A stretch of DNA of 39,621 bases from Planctomycetia bacterium (GTDB lineage: Bacteria; Planctomycetota; UBA8108; SXIK01), in assembly GCA_005772855.1 (NCBI GenBank), contig SXIK01000233.1, positions 1 through 39,621 of the forward strand, in the 5' to 3' direction. Of this stretch, positions 8,491-17,476 are shown in pieces; position 1 is the stretch's first letter, and each line of letters begins with the position of its first letter. The notes beneath the pieces are model-generated. The model was not told the DNA's origin and made no database searches. It worked only from the letters and a program-made list of their open reading frames with translations. The translations under genes and the position numbers were made by a program.

Positions 8491-8718
8491 AAAGGGCAGC
8501 AAGAATCCTCCCTGAACGCCGATTTTTTCTCCTCGCCAGTCGTCGCAGTCACCCGAGCGAGGCAGCCAAGAGTACGATGCGGCTCTTTCGATAACAAATC
8601 GGCGCAAGGGGGCGGCATAACCATGGAACTCTCCGTGTTTTCGGCCTGGAGGCCTGAAAGTTGCCATGAGTGCACGTTCCAGCGCCGGGAGCCCTACGAG
8701 ACCTGTCGAGCTGCCTTA

Positions 8719-9006
8719 CAGCCTGTTGAAGAAGTCCGCGCGGCCGCGCCAGGCCCAAGTGCAAGCGCCAGAAGGAAGGAGAACGGAGGCATCCTTGGGC
8801 AAGCATTCGCGGAGGCCACGCCGAGGTCTGGCGACGCGGCGCCGCCAGCATTTCGGCCTGGCGCTTCGGGTTCGGGCGGCGGTGAGCCGTCTCTGGCGTT
8901 GCCTGGACTCGGGGGGGCGCTCCGCGAGGCCGCTGTGGTCCTTCGCGCCTTGCATCCGACCCGCTGGCCTTGTAACGCTGCCCGCGGGGACTTGTTCAAC
9001 AGGCTG
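8719..9006. mobile_element. MITE-like element with terminal inverted repeats
   Basis: The left end CAGCCTGTTGAAGAAGTCC (from 8719) and the reverse complement of the right end, CAGCCTGTTGAACAAGTCC (ending 9006), match over roughly 25 bp with about three mismatches. The flanks are TTA on the left and CTA on the right, compatible with a 3-bp YTA target duplication. The 288-bp interior has no transposase. It is best read as a non-autonomous derivative of an insertion sequence; the ends resemble those of IS5- or IS1182-type elements, but the family is not certain. It ends 24 bp beyond the stop codon of the nitrilase-superfamily gene. Confidence 0.65.
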
Positions 9007-9030
9007 CTATGTGTCGACCCCGCGGATGGA

Positions 9031-9894
9031 TCACTCTGCGGCCCTTGAGCTTCTTTCCTGGCGATCGACAATCCGCCCGTACATTTCGGGCCGACGGTCC
9101 TTGAAGCGGTCGATGATGTGTTTGTCTGGCACACGTACGAGGCGCTTGGAGCGTGCCAGCGCAACGTCGATCTCCGCGTAGAGCACCTCTTCACGTTCGT
9201 GGAGCGCCTCGCAGATCGGGGAACCATCAGGTTTGCAAGCCTTGGAGTGGCCGATGAAGCGAAAGCCTCGCTCCGTGCCGACGCGGTTCACGGCAAGAAA
9301 GTAGACGTTGTTCTCGAGCGCACGCGCGTTGATCACGTAGGTGGCCGTGCACTCGCTGCCGGGAGGCCAGTTGGTCGGAAGCGCGATCATGTCGGCGCCG
9401 TCGAGTGCCATGACACGCGCCGCTTCGGGGAATGCACCGTCATAGCAGATGTGCATGCCAACCCTGGCAATCCCGATATCGTAGACCCTGAAGGGACGGT
9501 CTCCGGGCGTTGTGAAGCGGTCGACGCCGAGGTGGGGGAGGTGGATCTTGCGGTAGGAGCCGACGAGGCCGTTCGGGCCCACGAGAGCGCATGCGTTGAA
9601 GACGCGCGAGCCATCGGCCTCGAGGAGTCCATACATGACGTGGATTCCGAGCTTCTGGCAAGTTTCGGCGAATTGTGCTGTGCTTGGGCCGGGGATCGGC
9701 TCGGCAAACTTGCGGGCCTCTTCCAGGCTCTCGAAGCAGTAGCCAGCAAGCGCGCATTCGGGAAAGATGACGAGCCGTGCGTCATTGACTGCAGCTACCT
9801 GGAGGACGGATAGCATCCGTTCGAGGTTGCGTCCGGGGCACCCGATGTGAATGTCCATCTGCGCCAAGGCGGCGGTGAAAATTGGGTTGCTCAT
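9031..9894 (-). CDS. Carbon-nitrogen hydrolase (nitrilase superfamily)
   Basis: A 287-residue cytoplasmic amidase-type enzyme that splits a C-N bond of an unknown amide, nitrile or carbamoyl compound. The Glu-Lys-Cys catalytic triad is visible: E46 in IFPECALAGY, K116 in YRKIHLP and C150 in HICYDGAFPE. Length and motif spacing are normal for the family. The ATG at 9892-9894 follows CAGGATCC, a short-spaced ribosome site. The gene lies 120 bp downstream of the Gfo/Idh/MocA operon on the same strand, so it may be cotranscribed. The substrate cannot be told from sequence. A MITE-like element abuts its 3' end without damaging the frame. Confidence 0.9.
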   Translation of the reverse strand: MSNPIFTAALAQMDIHIGCPGRNLERMLSVLQVAAVNDARLVIFPECALAGYCFESLEEARKFAEPIPGPSTAQFAETCQKLGIHVMYGLLEADGSRVFNACALVGPNGLVGSYRKIHLPHLGVDRFTTPGDRPFRVYDIGIARVGMHICYDGAFPEAARVMALDGADMIALPTNWPPGSECTATYVINARALENNVYFLAVNRVGTERGFRFIGHSKACKPDGSPICEALHEREEVLYAEIDVALARSKRLVRVPDKHIIDRFKDRRPEMYGRIVDRQERSSRAAE

Positions 9895-10014
9895 GGATCC
9901 TGAGCGTAACCGATGGCCGGGGGGAAATGGAGGGGCCAGGCGCGTACGATCGAACCTTCACAATAGCGCGTTGCTGGAGTTTGCTGGACGAGTCTGCGCC
10001 TTGAAGGCGGAATT

Positions 10015-11091
10015 CTAACCGCAGGGCATGACCTTTTCCCACTGACCCGAGTTCGCTGAACGTTCGCAGGCGTCGAGGTAGGATTGCACCTCGGCGCCGC
10101 GGATCAGGTCGGGCTGCTCCGGTTTGCCGGTCCGGACAGCGCGGATGAAACGCTGGTAGATTGTTCGAGCAGGCTTCAGTTTGCGGGTCTTCCATGTCAC
10201 CGCGTCCCTGTCCTTGCCCAGGCACACTTTGAGGAGGTGTTCGCCAACGTCGAGGTCAAAGCTCACAGCGCCGAGTGTGCCATGAGCCTCGAGCCGGAGG
10301 TGGTTCTTGTGCCCGGTGGCCCAGCGGGTGGCCTGGAGGAGGCAAAGAGCGCCGCTCTTGAGCTCGAGCTCGATCACGGCCGTGTCGTTGGCATCGAGCG
10401 CCCCACCCTTCCACTCGGTTACCAGCTTTCGGTCCCGGGTTATCTTGGGAAACGTTCGCAAGTCGCAGCGCACCCGCGCTATTGATCCCGTGACGGCTGT
10501 GGCGAGGTCGAGGATATGGCAACCGACATCACCCAATACGCCGAGTGAGCCCATGGACGTCTGGAGGCGCCAGAGCCAAAGATCTTGCGTCCAGTGGCCC
10601 CAGACGGGAGCGCTGAGCCACGTCTGCAGGTAGAAGCCATGCACGTGTCGCAGGTCGCCGATCTTGCCCGCAGCGACAATTTTCGCCGCTTCCTCGAGCG
10701 CGGCGGAGCGCCGATAGCTGAAATTCACAAGGTGGATAATGCCCCGGCTCGACGCCCGCTTCGCCTCCCTGGCGACGGCTTGTGCCTCCATCAGCGTGAC
10801 GGCCAGCGGCTTCTCGCACAGTAGATGGCGGCCGGCGCGCAGCACTCGTATCGAATGGTCTGCGTGGAAGCGATCCGGAGTCACCACGCTGACGGCGTCT
10901 GAACGCTCGATGACCTCGTCAAGGCTCTGCGCCGCGCAGGGGATCCCGTACTCCTTCGCGAAGGCCTCGGCTCTTCTCCCATCGACGTCGTGGCAAGCAA
11001 CCAGCTCCACGCCGCTAATTGCCTTGAATGCGTTCGCATGGCTCTCCCCCATCCTGCCTGTGCCGATGAATCCGATCCGGACGTGCTTCAA
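10015..11091 (-). CDS. Gfo/Idh/MocA family NAD(P)-dependent oxidoreductase
   Basis: A 358-residue cytoplasmic dehydrogenase, probably of a sugar or inositol derivative. The N-terminal Rossmann motif is [18 protein letters not shown], the family signature CEKPLA follows, and [11 protein letters not shown] supplies the Asp/His of the catalytic region. I place the start at TTG 11089-11091, giving [10 protein letters not shown]. It overlaps the ThuA-like stop (TGA 11088-11090) as TTGA, a sign of translational coupling. A longer frame running back to 11322 only adds non-homologous residues. Third gene of an operon with the saccharopine-dehydrogenase-like and ThuA-like genes. In planctomycetes ThuA and Gfo/Idh/MocA proteins often pair in sugar breakdown. 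Confidence 0.9.
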   Translation of the reverse strand: MKHVRIGFIGTGRMGESHANAFKAISGVELVACHDVDGRRAEAFAKEYGIPCAAQSLDEVIERSDAVSVVTPDRFHADHSIRVLRAGRHLLCEKPLAVTLMEAQAVAREAKRASSRGIIHLVNFSYRRSAALEEAAKIVAAGKIGDLRHVHGFYLQTWLSAPVWGHWTQDLWLWRLQTSMGSLGVLGDVGCHILDLATAVTGSIARVRCDLRTFPKITRDRKLVTEWKGGALDANDTAVIELELKSGALCLLQATRWATGHKNHLRLEAHGTLGAVSFDLDVGEHLLKVCLGKDRDAVTWKTRKLKPARTIYQRFIRAVRTGKPEQPDLIRGAEVQSYLDACERSANSGQWEKVMPCG

Positions 11092-11828
11092 GTGAAGATC
11101 TTCTCTGGCGCCTTGTCGGCGGTCACGTTGCGACTGTCGCCGACGCTCTTCCAGAGCGACCCCTCGGGTCTTGCCCAGTGGACGGCGTTTTGAAGCACCA
11201 GCTGCACCTGCGGAAGGTGATAGGTTGGATACAACTCGTGGCCGGGCCGGAAGTAGAAAATCTTTCCGTTTCCGCGCCGGAAGCAGCAACCCGACCGGAA
11301 CACCTCGCCTCCCTGGAACCAACTCAAGAAGACGACCTCGTCCGGGTTTGGAATCGAGAAGGGCTCGCCGTACATCTCCTCGTGCTCGATCTCGAGGTAA
11401 CGTCCGAGCCCCTGAGCGATCCGGTGGCCGGGGTTCAGAACCCAGAGGCGCTCCTTCTCGGCAGCCTCACGCCACGAAAGCGAGCACGGTGTTCCCATGA
11501 GCCGCCTGAAGATCTTCGAGTAGTGGCCGCTGTGCAGAACAATGAGCCCCATGCCTTCGAGCACGCGCCTCTGCACGCGGTCCACGATGGTATCCGCAAC
11601 GTTCTTGTGGGCCTTGTGGCCCCACCAGGTGAGGACATCGGTTTCTTCGAGCACTGCCTCCGTGAGCCCGTGCTCGGGCTGCTCGAGCGTGGCCGTCTTG
11701 ACGGCAAGTGCGGGGTCTTGCCGCAGCGACGACGCAATGGTGGAGTGCATGCCCTCTGGATAATTGGCTCGTACAGCGGGGTTCAACTGTTCGTGGACGT
11801 TTTCGCCCCAAACGGTGACTTGGATCAC
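11088..11828 (-). CDS. ThuA-like domain protein (trehalose utilisation family)
   Basis: A 246-residue cytoplasmic protein of the ThuA family, which has a class I glutamine-amidotransferase-like fold. Seen: [13 protein letters not shown] at the start, [31 protein letters not shown] and the C-terminal [19 protein letters not shown], all family-typical. It begins with GTG (11826-11828), which overlaps the TGA of the upstream gene as GTGA, and its own stop overlaps the start of the oxidoreductase. Such coupled genes are normally made in fixed ratio. The rhizobial ThuA acts in oxidising trehalose and related disaccharides; the exact reaction here is not known. Confidence 0.9.
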   Translation of the reverse strand: MIQVTVWGENVHEQLNPAVRANYPEGMHSTIASSLRQDPALAVKTATLEQPEHGLTEAVLEETDVLTWWGHKAHKNVADTIVDRVQRRVLEGMGLIVLHSGHYSKIFRRLMGTPCSLSWREAAEKERLWVLNPGHRIAQGLGRYLEIEHEEMYGEPFSIPNPDEVVFLSWFQGGEVFRSGCCFRRGNGKIFYFRPGHELYPTYHLPQVQLVLQNAVHWARPEGSLWKSVGDSRNVTADKAPEKIFT

Positions 11829-12919
11829 TGCATAGTTCCTTTCTCAAATCGCAGATCGGTCCCGGGGATCATCAGGGCGAAGTCTTTCCCAAAAGCTCGG
11901 CTGGGGGTTGCGAAACCACGGGGAGCCTCATTGCGCAAGAGCCGCTCCACGACTGCCAGAGCCGACAGGACCGTGAACGTGTAGCCGCCGGCTGTCTCCA
12001 TCGTCGCCTCGAGGCTCTGGCCGTGGTCGTCGGAGGCTCGGCCCCAGATGGACATGCGGCTCCTTGCAAGCTCCTCGGGTGTTGGTCCGTGGACGCGTTT
12101 TTCAACCCGCCGTTTGAGCCACTCCCGCACGAATCCCAGTTTCAAGACGGGCTGGAGCCACCTCGACCGTCTCAGATTCGCGATCGAGCGAGGCGAGGCG
12201 GCCGCGTAGACCTCAATGTTGGGCACCCCGGTCGAGTGGTAGGCGCTGGAGATGTCACCCCAGGGAATCGTCACTGCGAGGTGCTTTCCCGCTCTGAAGG
12301 GAACTTCCATCGACTTCCATCCTGGCGGCACGGCGGTGATCCTGCCGTTCAGTCGCACGCGTCCGCCGTTTGGGGCTCTGTCAATCATGGTCTTCATTGT
12401 TCCAGGGCTGAGGCCGCCACGTGACCGGAACGCAAGCTCCAGATGCGTGGCGCTGGGGAGCCTTGAAACCAGGGATGCCGCAAGGCAGTCGGTGGGTACC
12501 ACGTCGAAGCCAACCGCTGGAAGAAGCGTGATTCCGGACTGAGCGGCCGCATTGCTCCGCTCGGCTGCGGCTTCGATCACGTCGATTTCGCCGGTGATGT
12601 CGATGTAGTGCACACGGGCTCGAATGCAGGCGTCCATCGTCTGCCGCGCCGTTGCGGAGAAGGGGCCTGCGCAGAGCACGACCGCTGCGAGGCCCGAGAT
12701 CGACCTTGCGATCGATTCTGGGTCGTCGAGCCTGAAGACACGGCCTTCGAGGCCCAAGCGGGCCACAAGGGGCTCGATGCGATCGCGGGTTCGGCCTGCA
12801 AGCACCGGACGCTGGCCGCGCCGGGCTGCTTCCTCGGCGAGGAGTTGGCCAGTGTAGCCATTGGCTCCGTAAAGCATCCACGGGTCGGACGTGCTGGACA
12901 TGACGAAGGGAGACTGCAT
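11825..12919 (-). CDS. Saccharopine-dehydrogenase-like / trans-acting enoyl-reductase family protein
   Basis: A 364-residue NAD(P)-binding protein. The Rossmann motif lies near the N-terminus ([20 protein letters not shown]), followed by [21 protein letters not shown] and [16 protein letters not shown], which are typical of the saccharopine-dehydrogenase-like family that includes mycobacterial trans-acting enoyl reductases. The C-terminal half contains [17 protein letters not shown], also family-typical. I choose ATG 12917-12919 because GGGAG stands a few bases before it; a GTG at 12943 is the alternative. It is the first gene of the three-gene overlapping operon and diverges from the FG-GAP lipoprotein gene. 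The substrate is unknown. Confidence 0.85.
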   Translation of the reverse strand: MQSPFVMSSTSDPWMLYGANGYTGQLLAEEAARRGQRPVLAGRTRDRIEPLVARLGLEGRVFRLDDPESIARSISGLAAVVLCAGPFSATARQTMDACIRARVHYIDITGEIDVIEAAAERSNAAAQSGITLLPAVGFDVVPTDCLAASLVSRLPSATHLELAFRSRGGLSPGTMKTMIDRAPNGGRVRLNGRITAVPPGWKSMEVPFRAGKHLAVTIPWGDISSAYHSTGVPNIEVYAAASPRSIANLRRSRWLQPVLKLGFVREWLKRRVEKRVHGPTPEELARSRMSIWGRASDDHGQSLEATMETAGGYTFTVLSALAVVERLLRNEAPRGFATPSRAFGKDFALMIPGTDLRFEKGTMQ

Positions 12920-13145
12920 AGCACTCCCTGGCCCGCTGTGCAAGGCTGAGGATTTGGTGGCAAATGTTTTGAATTCAACACGTTCTCACCCTTATCGTGG
13001 TCTGCATGCGGGTTTCTTTTCTTGTTGCCTCTGTTGCCGCCACCATGGAAAGTCTCGTCGTCAGGTCGCCTGGGCGCACTTTCCACTGCGAGCCTCGAAA
13101 CGTTGGGCCCTGCCAGTCAACTGACAGAAGAAGGAGCGCGAGTTC

Positions 13146-14495
13146 TTGTTGAGATCTACCCTGGCTCTGACGCGTCGGGCTTTGCTTCTGCTGGGCTGGT
13201 CTTGCCTCTGTGGCTGCGGCGGCGGCAGCGGGAGCTCGGGGTTTGGATCCGCCAAAGATAGCAGCGACAGGCCGAGCGGCGGATTTGGCTCGGCCCTGGC
13301 ATCGCCGGGCGATCTCAATGGTGACGGGCGGACCGAGCTGGCCGTCGGTATCCCCGGTTTTGACGGAAAATCGGAGGATCAAGGCGCTGTTGACATCTTG
13401 TTTCTCCAGGGGGATGGCAGCTCCGAGTCGCGTTTCCGCATAGCTTCCAGGGAGAACGGCTTCAGCGGCGACCTCGATCGGTTCGACTCCTTCGGTAAGG
13501 GGTTGGCCTTCCTGGGCGATCTTGACGGCGACTCTGTCAATGACCTGGCGGTTGGCGCGCCAGGCGATGATGACGGCAAACTGAGGGCGGGCGCTCTCTG
13601 GATCCTTCTCTTGAGCGCCGAAGGTAGCGTCAAGGCTCATCAGAAAATTAGCGCAATTAATGGTGGATTCTCTGGTGAACTGGATTCGAAGGACGAGTTT
13701 GGATCCTCGGTGGCTGTGGTGGGAGACCTGGACGGCGATGGCTTCTCGGAGGTTGCCGTGGGCGCTCCCGGGGACGACGACGGCGGTGACGGTCGCGGGG
13801 TTGTTTGGCTCCTGAGTCTCAACCCCAACGGAAGTGTACGGCAGACACGCAAGATCAGTTCGCTCGAGGGCGGATTTATCGGGCCGATCGAAAACAAGGA
13901 CCACTTCGGGGGCAGTTTGGCGGCCCTTGGGGACCTGGACCAGGACGGCGTGCCCGACCTCGCGGTCGGCGCTCCACTTGACGGGGAGGGCGGTTATGCC
14001 AGTGGCGCTGTGTGGATCCTGTTTCTGAAGGCCGACGGCACGGTCAAGGCACAGCAGAAAATCAACTCGGCACAGGGCGGCCTTTCCACTGACATTCACG
14101 GACGTGACCAGTTCGGCGCTGCACTGAAGGCGATCGGCGATTTGAATGGTGACGGAGTTCCAGAGCTTGCGGTGGGGGCGCCGGGTACCGATGGCAAGCT
14201 CGAGCGTGGCGCCCTCTGGGTCGTTTTCCTCGAGCGAGACGGCGCGGCATCCTCGAGTGTCAAGGTTCAGAATGGAGATCCGGGCCTCGTCGATGAGCTC
14301 GGACCCCTGGACCGGTTCGGCTCGGCGGTCTCGGACCTGGGTGATCTCGACCTTGACGGGCTGAGCGATGTCGCTGTGGGAACTGACCAGGTGCGATCTC
14401 GGGGGCGAAATTCGGGCGACGTGTGGTTCCTTTTCCTGCGCGAGGACGGCACGCTTCGCTCCTCACGCCTCATGCACTCAGCGTCACGGCGTTGA
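13146..14495 (+). CDS. FG-GAP repeat lipoprotein
   Basis: A 449-residue exported protein with six FG-GAP repeats, which fold as an integrin-alpha-type beta-propeller and bind calcium through DxDGDG loops. Repeats show as FGSALASPGDLNGDGRTELAVG, FGKGLAFLGDLDGDSVNDLAVGAPGDDD, FGSSVAVVGDLDGDG and so on. The N-terminus has a hydrophobic stretch ending in SCLCGCGGGSG, which looks like a lipobox with Cys as lipid acceptor, so it is probably membrane-anchored. The start is TTG 13146-13148, preceded by GAAGGAGCGCG at suitable spacing. It diverges from the operon at 12919; the 226-bp gap between them probably holds both promoters. The role is unknown; surface binding is likely from the fold. Confidence 0.85.
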   Translation: MLRSTLALTRRALLLLGWSCLCGCGGGSGSSGFGSAKDSSDRPSGGFGSALASPGDLNGDGRTELAVGIPGFDGKSEDQGAVDILFLQGDGSSESRFRIASRENGFSGDLDRFDSFGKGLAFLGDLDGDSVNDLAVGAPGDDDGKLRAGALWILLLSAEGSVKAHQKISAINGGFSGELDSKDEFGSSVAVVGDLDGDGFSEVAVGAPGDDDGGDGRGVVWLLSLNPNGSVRQTRKISSLEGGFIGPIENKDHFGGSLAALGDLDQDGVPDLAVGAPLDGEGGYASGAVWILFLKADGTVKAQQKINSAQGGLSTDIHGRDQFGAALKAIGDLNGDGVPELAVGAPGTDGKLERGALWVVFLERDGAASSSVKVQNGDPGLVDELGPLDRFGSAVSDLGDLDLDGLSDVAVGTDQVRSRGRNSGDVWFLFLREDGTLRSSRLMHSASRR

Positions 14496-14585
14496 AGAGC
14501 TCCGCCAGTTCTTGTCAAGTTTCCGGACGGCAAGGACGAGGCCAGAGTGTTGGGGCGCACCCGTAGCCTCACTCCACGGCACATT

Positions 14586-14610
14586 ACAGGAACGGTTTGA
14601 CCATTCCTGT
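14586..14610 (+). terminator. Hairpin after the FG-GAP gene (weak terminator candidate)
   Basis: ACAGGAA, then GGT, pairs with ACC, then TTCCTGT across one mismatch and a 3-nt loop. No T-run follows, so it may block RNA decay rather than terminate transcription. It lies between the FG-GAP gene and the coiled-coil gene. Confidence 0.35.
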
Positions 14611-14669
14611 ATTCCGAGGCATTCTCCAGAGGAACTTTGGATGTAATTGGGCATCTCTCAAGGTAGATA

Positions 14670-16223
14670 GTGACTCAAAAGGTCTACAAGTTTGAGCCCG
14701 GGCAGTGCGTTTGCCTGCTGGGCGATCTGGGCGCCGGATCCCAGAAGGCCAACGTCCTGAAGCTGAGCGGGACGGAGATGGTCCTCGAGGCGACTGTGCC
14801 CCTGAGGGCAGAGCAGTTCGTCTACACGACGATCAAGCTCGCCGATGGGCCATCGCTTGCCCTCAGTGGACTTGTCGTCACTGCCGTTTCCGGCGGGATC
14901 CTTGTCCAGTGGACGCACTCAAACCCGCTAGAAACAGATCGCATTGATGCGTTGCTGAACGAGTACATGAAGGCTCGTCCGGAGACAGCCGTTGCGCAGC
15001 CTGCATCCTCGCCAGTGCCACCTCTGCCCGCCGCCGCCGAGCTTGCCTTCGTGGGCACGGTGAACAGGACGAAGCCACACATCACAAGGGCTCCGACCCC
15101 TCCGGCTGTGGAGTTGGCCGCGCGGGAAGCCGAGTCTTCCCCGGGGGGTGCCACGGATCTGGACGCCAAGCTCCGCAAGAAGTCCAAGACGGTTCGCTCC
15201 GCCGACCTTGCCTCGCGGGTGAACACCGTTCAGGTCGTCAATATGAGCACGATCCGCGACCTCGTAAAGGAGGCCGTGGATGAATCAATCGCACTGCACG
15301 CGTCCAGCATGTCCGAGTCGGACAAGAAGCGCCTTCTCGAGGAGGCCGAAGCCTCCTTCGCTGAGCGACTCTCGCTTTTCAAGGCGGAGAAGTCAGGCCT
15401 CGAGGTGCAAATCAATACGCTTGAGGAGAGCCTCCAGAAAGCCCAGGCCCTGCTCAACGAGGAGCGGGGCAAGGTCCTGCTTGCCAGCCAGTTCACGGTC
15501 TCCGATGCCGGAATGATGGAGCTCGAGCAGCGCTTGGGCCGGCTCCTCGAGCATGCGCTGCATACGGGCAAGGTCGGCAAGGAGCTTGAGGACCAATTGC
15601 GGGCTGTTGTCTCAAGGCTCCTCGATGACGAGCGGGACAAGATTCGAGACCAGGCACAGCAGGCACAGAATGACAGAATCAATCTCCTGGAGCGCAAGGT
15701 GCAGCGCCTTGCTTCGTCGCTCGAATGTGCCGAGTCGGAGCGTGATCGGGCCAGGGAACGAGCCGTCGCGCTCGAAGCCTCAGGCGGCATGTCTCTTCAC
15801 AATGTGATGAAGGCAGGTCTCGATGCGACTGATCCACAACGCAACCGGAAGTTGGGCCTCCTGAAGGAGATCTTCAGGCTCAATCAGGAGATTCGCCAGA
15901 AGCTGATTGAGGAAGGCCGCCTGCCGCGGCGTGCGGCCGTTTCTGACGACGGGGAGCCCGTGAGGCAACCCGCCTTGTCGCCCGAGCAGGTTCGGGTGGA
16001 GGAGGCTCGCATTGCGGAGGACCTTGGCATCATCAGAACTTTGCCGGTGGGCTCGCGGTCGGAGGATTCCTCGGCTCCGGAAAACGAGGAGTCGCCAGCG
16101 GCAGCCTGCGTGCTCGTGTCGGGCACCGACACAGACCCGGACGACACGCTCTGGGAGCCTTCCGGGAAGTTGACACTGGATTCGCAGCCACCAAAATTTA
16201 AACGACTGGGAAGCGGGCAATAG
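14670..16223 (+). CDS. Coiled-coil protein with PilZ-like N-terminal domain, partner of the MamK-like actin
   Basis: A 517-residue cytoplasmic protein with no signal peptide or membrane segment. Residues 1 to about 105 form a beta-rich domain (KFEPGQCVCLLGDLG, VLEATVPLRAEQFVYTTIKL, SGLVVTAVSGGILVQW) that resembles a PilZ barrel but lacks the RxxxR and (D/N)xSxxG cyclic-di-GMP motifs. A Pro/Ala linker follows. Residues about 195-390 are a long heptad-rich coiled coil (KKRLLEEAEASFAERLSLF, LERKVQRLASSLECAESERD). The C-terminus is acidic and flexible. The GTG start at 14670-14672 follows AAGGTAG. The stop is 45 bp before the MamK-like gene, on the same strand, with one terminator after the pair. 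I infer a filament adaptor or regulator, by context only. Confidence 0.75.
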   Translation: MTQKVYKFEPGQCVCLLGDLGAGSQKANVLKLSGTEMVLEATVPLRAEQFVYTTIKLADGPSLALSGLVVTAVSGGILVQWTHSNPLETDRIDALLNEYMKARPETAVAQPASSPVPPLPAAAELAFVGTVNRTKPHITRAPTPPAVELAAREAESSPGGATDLDAKLRKKSKTVRSADLASRVNTVQVVNMSTIRDLVKEAVDESIALHASSMSESDKKRLLEEAEASFAERLSLFKAEKSGLEVQINTLEESLQKAQALLNEERGKVLLASQFTVSDAGMMELEQRLGRLLEHALHTGKVGKELEDQLRAVVSRLLDDERDKIRDQAQQAQNDRINLLERKVQRLASSLECAESERDRARERAVALEASGGMSLHNVMKAGLDATDPQRNRKLGLLKEIFRLNQEIRQKLIEEGRLPRRAAVSDDGEPVRQPALSPEQVRVEEARIAEDLGIIRTLPVGSRSEDSSAPENEESPAAACVLVSGTDTDPDDTLWEPSGKLTLDSQPPKFKRLGSGQ

Positions 16224-16268
16224 CTCCCGCGCAAAGGGTTATGAGTCTCTTGAAAGAGGAGTTCGAGA

Positions 16269-17330
16269 ATGTCCGAAACAATTTTCTTGGGTGTTGACCT
16301 CGGAACGAGCCGAACGTCGATCACAACGTCGACGGGCGTTCGCGAGACCGTCTGGTCCTATGTGGGTTACCCGAAGGACCACGTAGCCAGAAAGAAGTTT
16401 GGCGGCCGTGACATCATTTACGGCAGGGAGGCGGTCGAGAACCGCATGGCCCTCGACCTGGTCCGTCCGCTTGCCGGCGGCTCGATCAAGGCGCGTGATG
16501 GCCGGGACACGGCCGAGATGAAGCGAGCGTTGAAGGACCTGGTGCAGTATACGGTGAGCCTCGCCAAGGCTCCTGCCGGTAGCACCATCTTTGCCGTGAT
16601 CGGCGCGCCCGCCGAGGCGAGCGTCGAGGGCCGGGCGACGTTGCTCGAGGCCGCCGCAAGCTGCATCGACAGTGTCATTATCTGCTCGGAGCCATTCTCG
16701 GTGGCCTACGGCCTCGACTTCCTGGACGATACGCTCGTGATTGATGTTGGCGCCGGTACCACCGACCTGTGTCGCGTCCACGGCACCATGCCCGGACCGG
16801 ACGACCAGCGCACGCATGAGGTGGCGGGCGACACTATTGACCAGACGCTTGCGCACCTGATCAAGCGAAAGTTCCCCGAGGCCCAGTTTTCGATCCATAT
16901 GGTGACGAGCTTCAAGGAGAAGTTCTCGAGCGTCTCGAAGAACTTGGACCGTGCTGTCGTGACGATGCCGGTGGCCGGCAAGCCGCAGCCGTTTGATATC
17001 ACAGACTGTGTCTTCGAGGCCTGCTACTCGATTGTGCCTCCGACTGTGAAGGCCCTACAGGACTTGATCGCTACTTATGACCCCGAGTTCCAGTCCAAGA
17101 TGAGAAATAATGTTCTCCTGGGCGGTGGGGGTAGCCAGATCTCCGGGCTGGGCCGTGCGATCGAGGAGGCCCTTGGCGAATATGGGGGTGGCAAGGTGAT
17201 GACGGTGGAGGAACCACAGTACGCCGGCTCCAATGGCGCATTGAAGATCGCGCTCGACATGCCCGGGGAGTATTGGAAGGAGTTTGCGAACAGGGCCGAG
17301 GTCGTTGCTGCCGTGCCTTCGAAGGCTTGA
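16269..17330 (+). CDS. MamK-like actin-family filament protein
   Basis: A 353-residue actin/MreB/FtsA-superfamily ATPase. It is closer to magnetosome MamK than to MreB: the phrases VGYPKDHVARKKFGGRDIIYG, AVIGAPAEAS, ICSEPFSVAYGLD, VIDVGAGTTDLCRVHGTMPGPDDQ and a C-terminal MPGEYWKEF all have direct MamK counterparts. Phosphate 1 loop GVDLGTSRT (8-16), phosphate 2 loop IDVGAGTTDL (158-167) and adenosine loop GGGGSQI (285-291) are intact. E141 and D159 correspond to the MamK hydrolysis residues E143 and D161. The ATG at 16269 follows GAGGAG at good spacing. It forms an operon with the coiled-coil gene upstream and is followed by a strong terminator. No other magnetosome gene is in the window, so its cargo is unknown. 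Confidence 0.9.
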   Translation: MSETIFLGVDLGTSRTSITTSTGVRETVWSYVGYPKDHVARKKFGGRDIIYGREAVENRMALDLVRPLAGGSIKARDGRDTAEMKRALKDLVQYTVSLAKAPAGSTIFAVIGAPAEASVEGRATLLEAAASCIDSVIICSEPFSVAYGLDFLDDTLVIDVGAGTTDLCRVHGTMPGPDDQRTHEVAGDTIDQTLAHLIKRKFPEAQFSIHMVTSFKEKFSSVSKNLDRAVVTMPVAGKPQPFDITDCVFEACYSIVPPTVKALQDLIATYDPEFQSKMRNNVLLGGGGSQISGLGRAIEEALGEYGGGKVMTVEEPQYAGSNGALKIALDMPGEYWKEFANRAEVVAAVPSKA

Positions 17331-17371
17331 CAGCCTGCAGGCAGAATTGGTCTTGACGGAACTGGGATTAA

Positions 17372-17410
17372 CGCAGGCCGCAGCGTAAGTTGCGGCCCGC
17401 GGTTTTTTTT
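17372..17410 (+). terminator. Strong intrinsic terminator of the coiled-coil/MamK-like operon
   Basis: CGC-A-GGCCGCA pairs with TGCGGCC-C-GCG around an 8-nt loop with one mismatch. The stem is followed by G and eight T (17403-17410). It stands 42 bp after the stop of the MamK-like gene and separates that operon from the heme protein gene. Confidence 0.85.
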
Positions 17411-17476
17411 GGCGGGCGTTGTTCCGGTGCCTTGGCCTTTTTCATCCAATACACTGAGAAGCACAATCATTCAGAC

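Noticed and set aside
8000-8560. RNase P RNA, tmRNA or SRP RNA on either strand
   Set aside because: The conserved cores of these RNAs are not present on either strand.
12975-14099. A 374-residue antisense frame over the FG-GAP gene
   Set aside because: It mirrors the periodic FG-GAP repeats; the plus-strand frame has the ribosome site, lipobox and recognised repeats.
14670-17330. A magnetosome gene cluster
   Set aside because: Apart from the MamK-like actin no mam or mms gene is present in the window.
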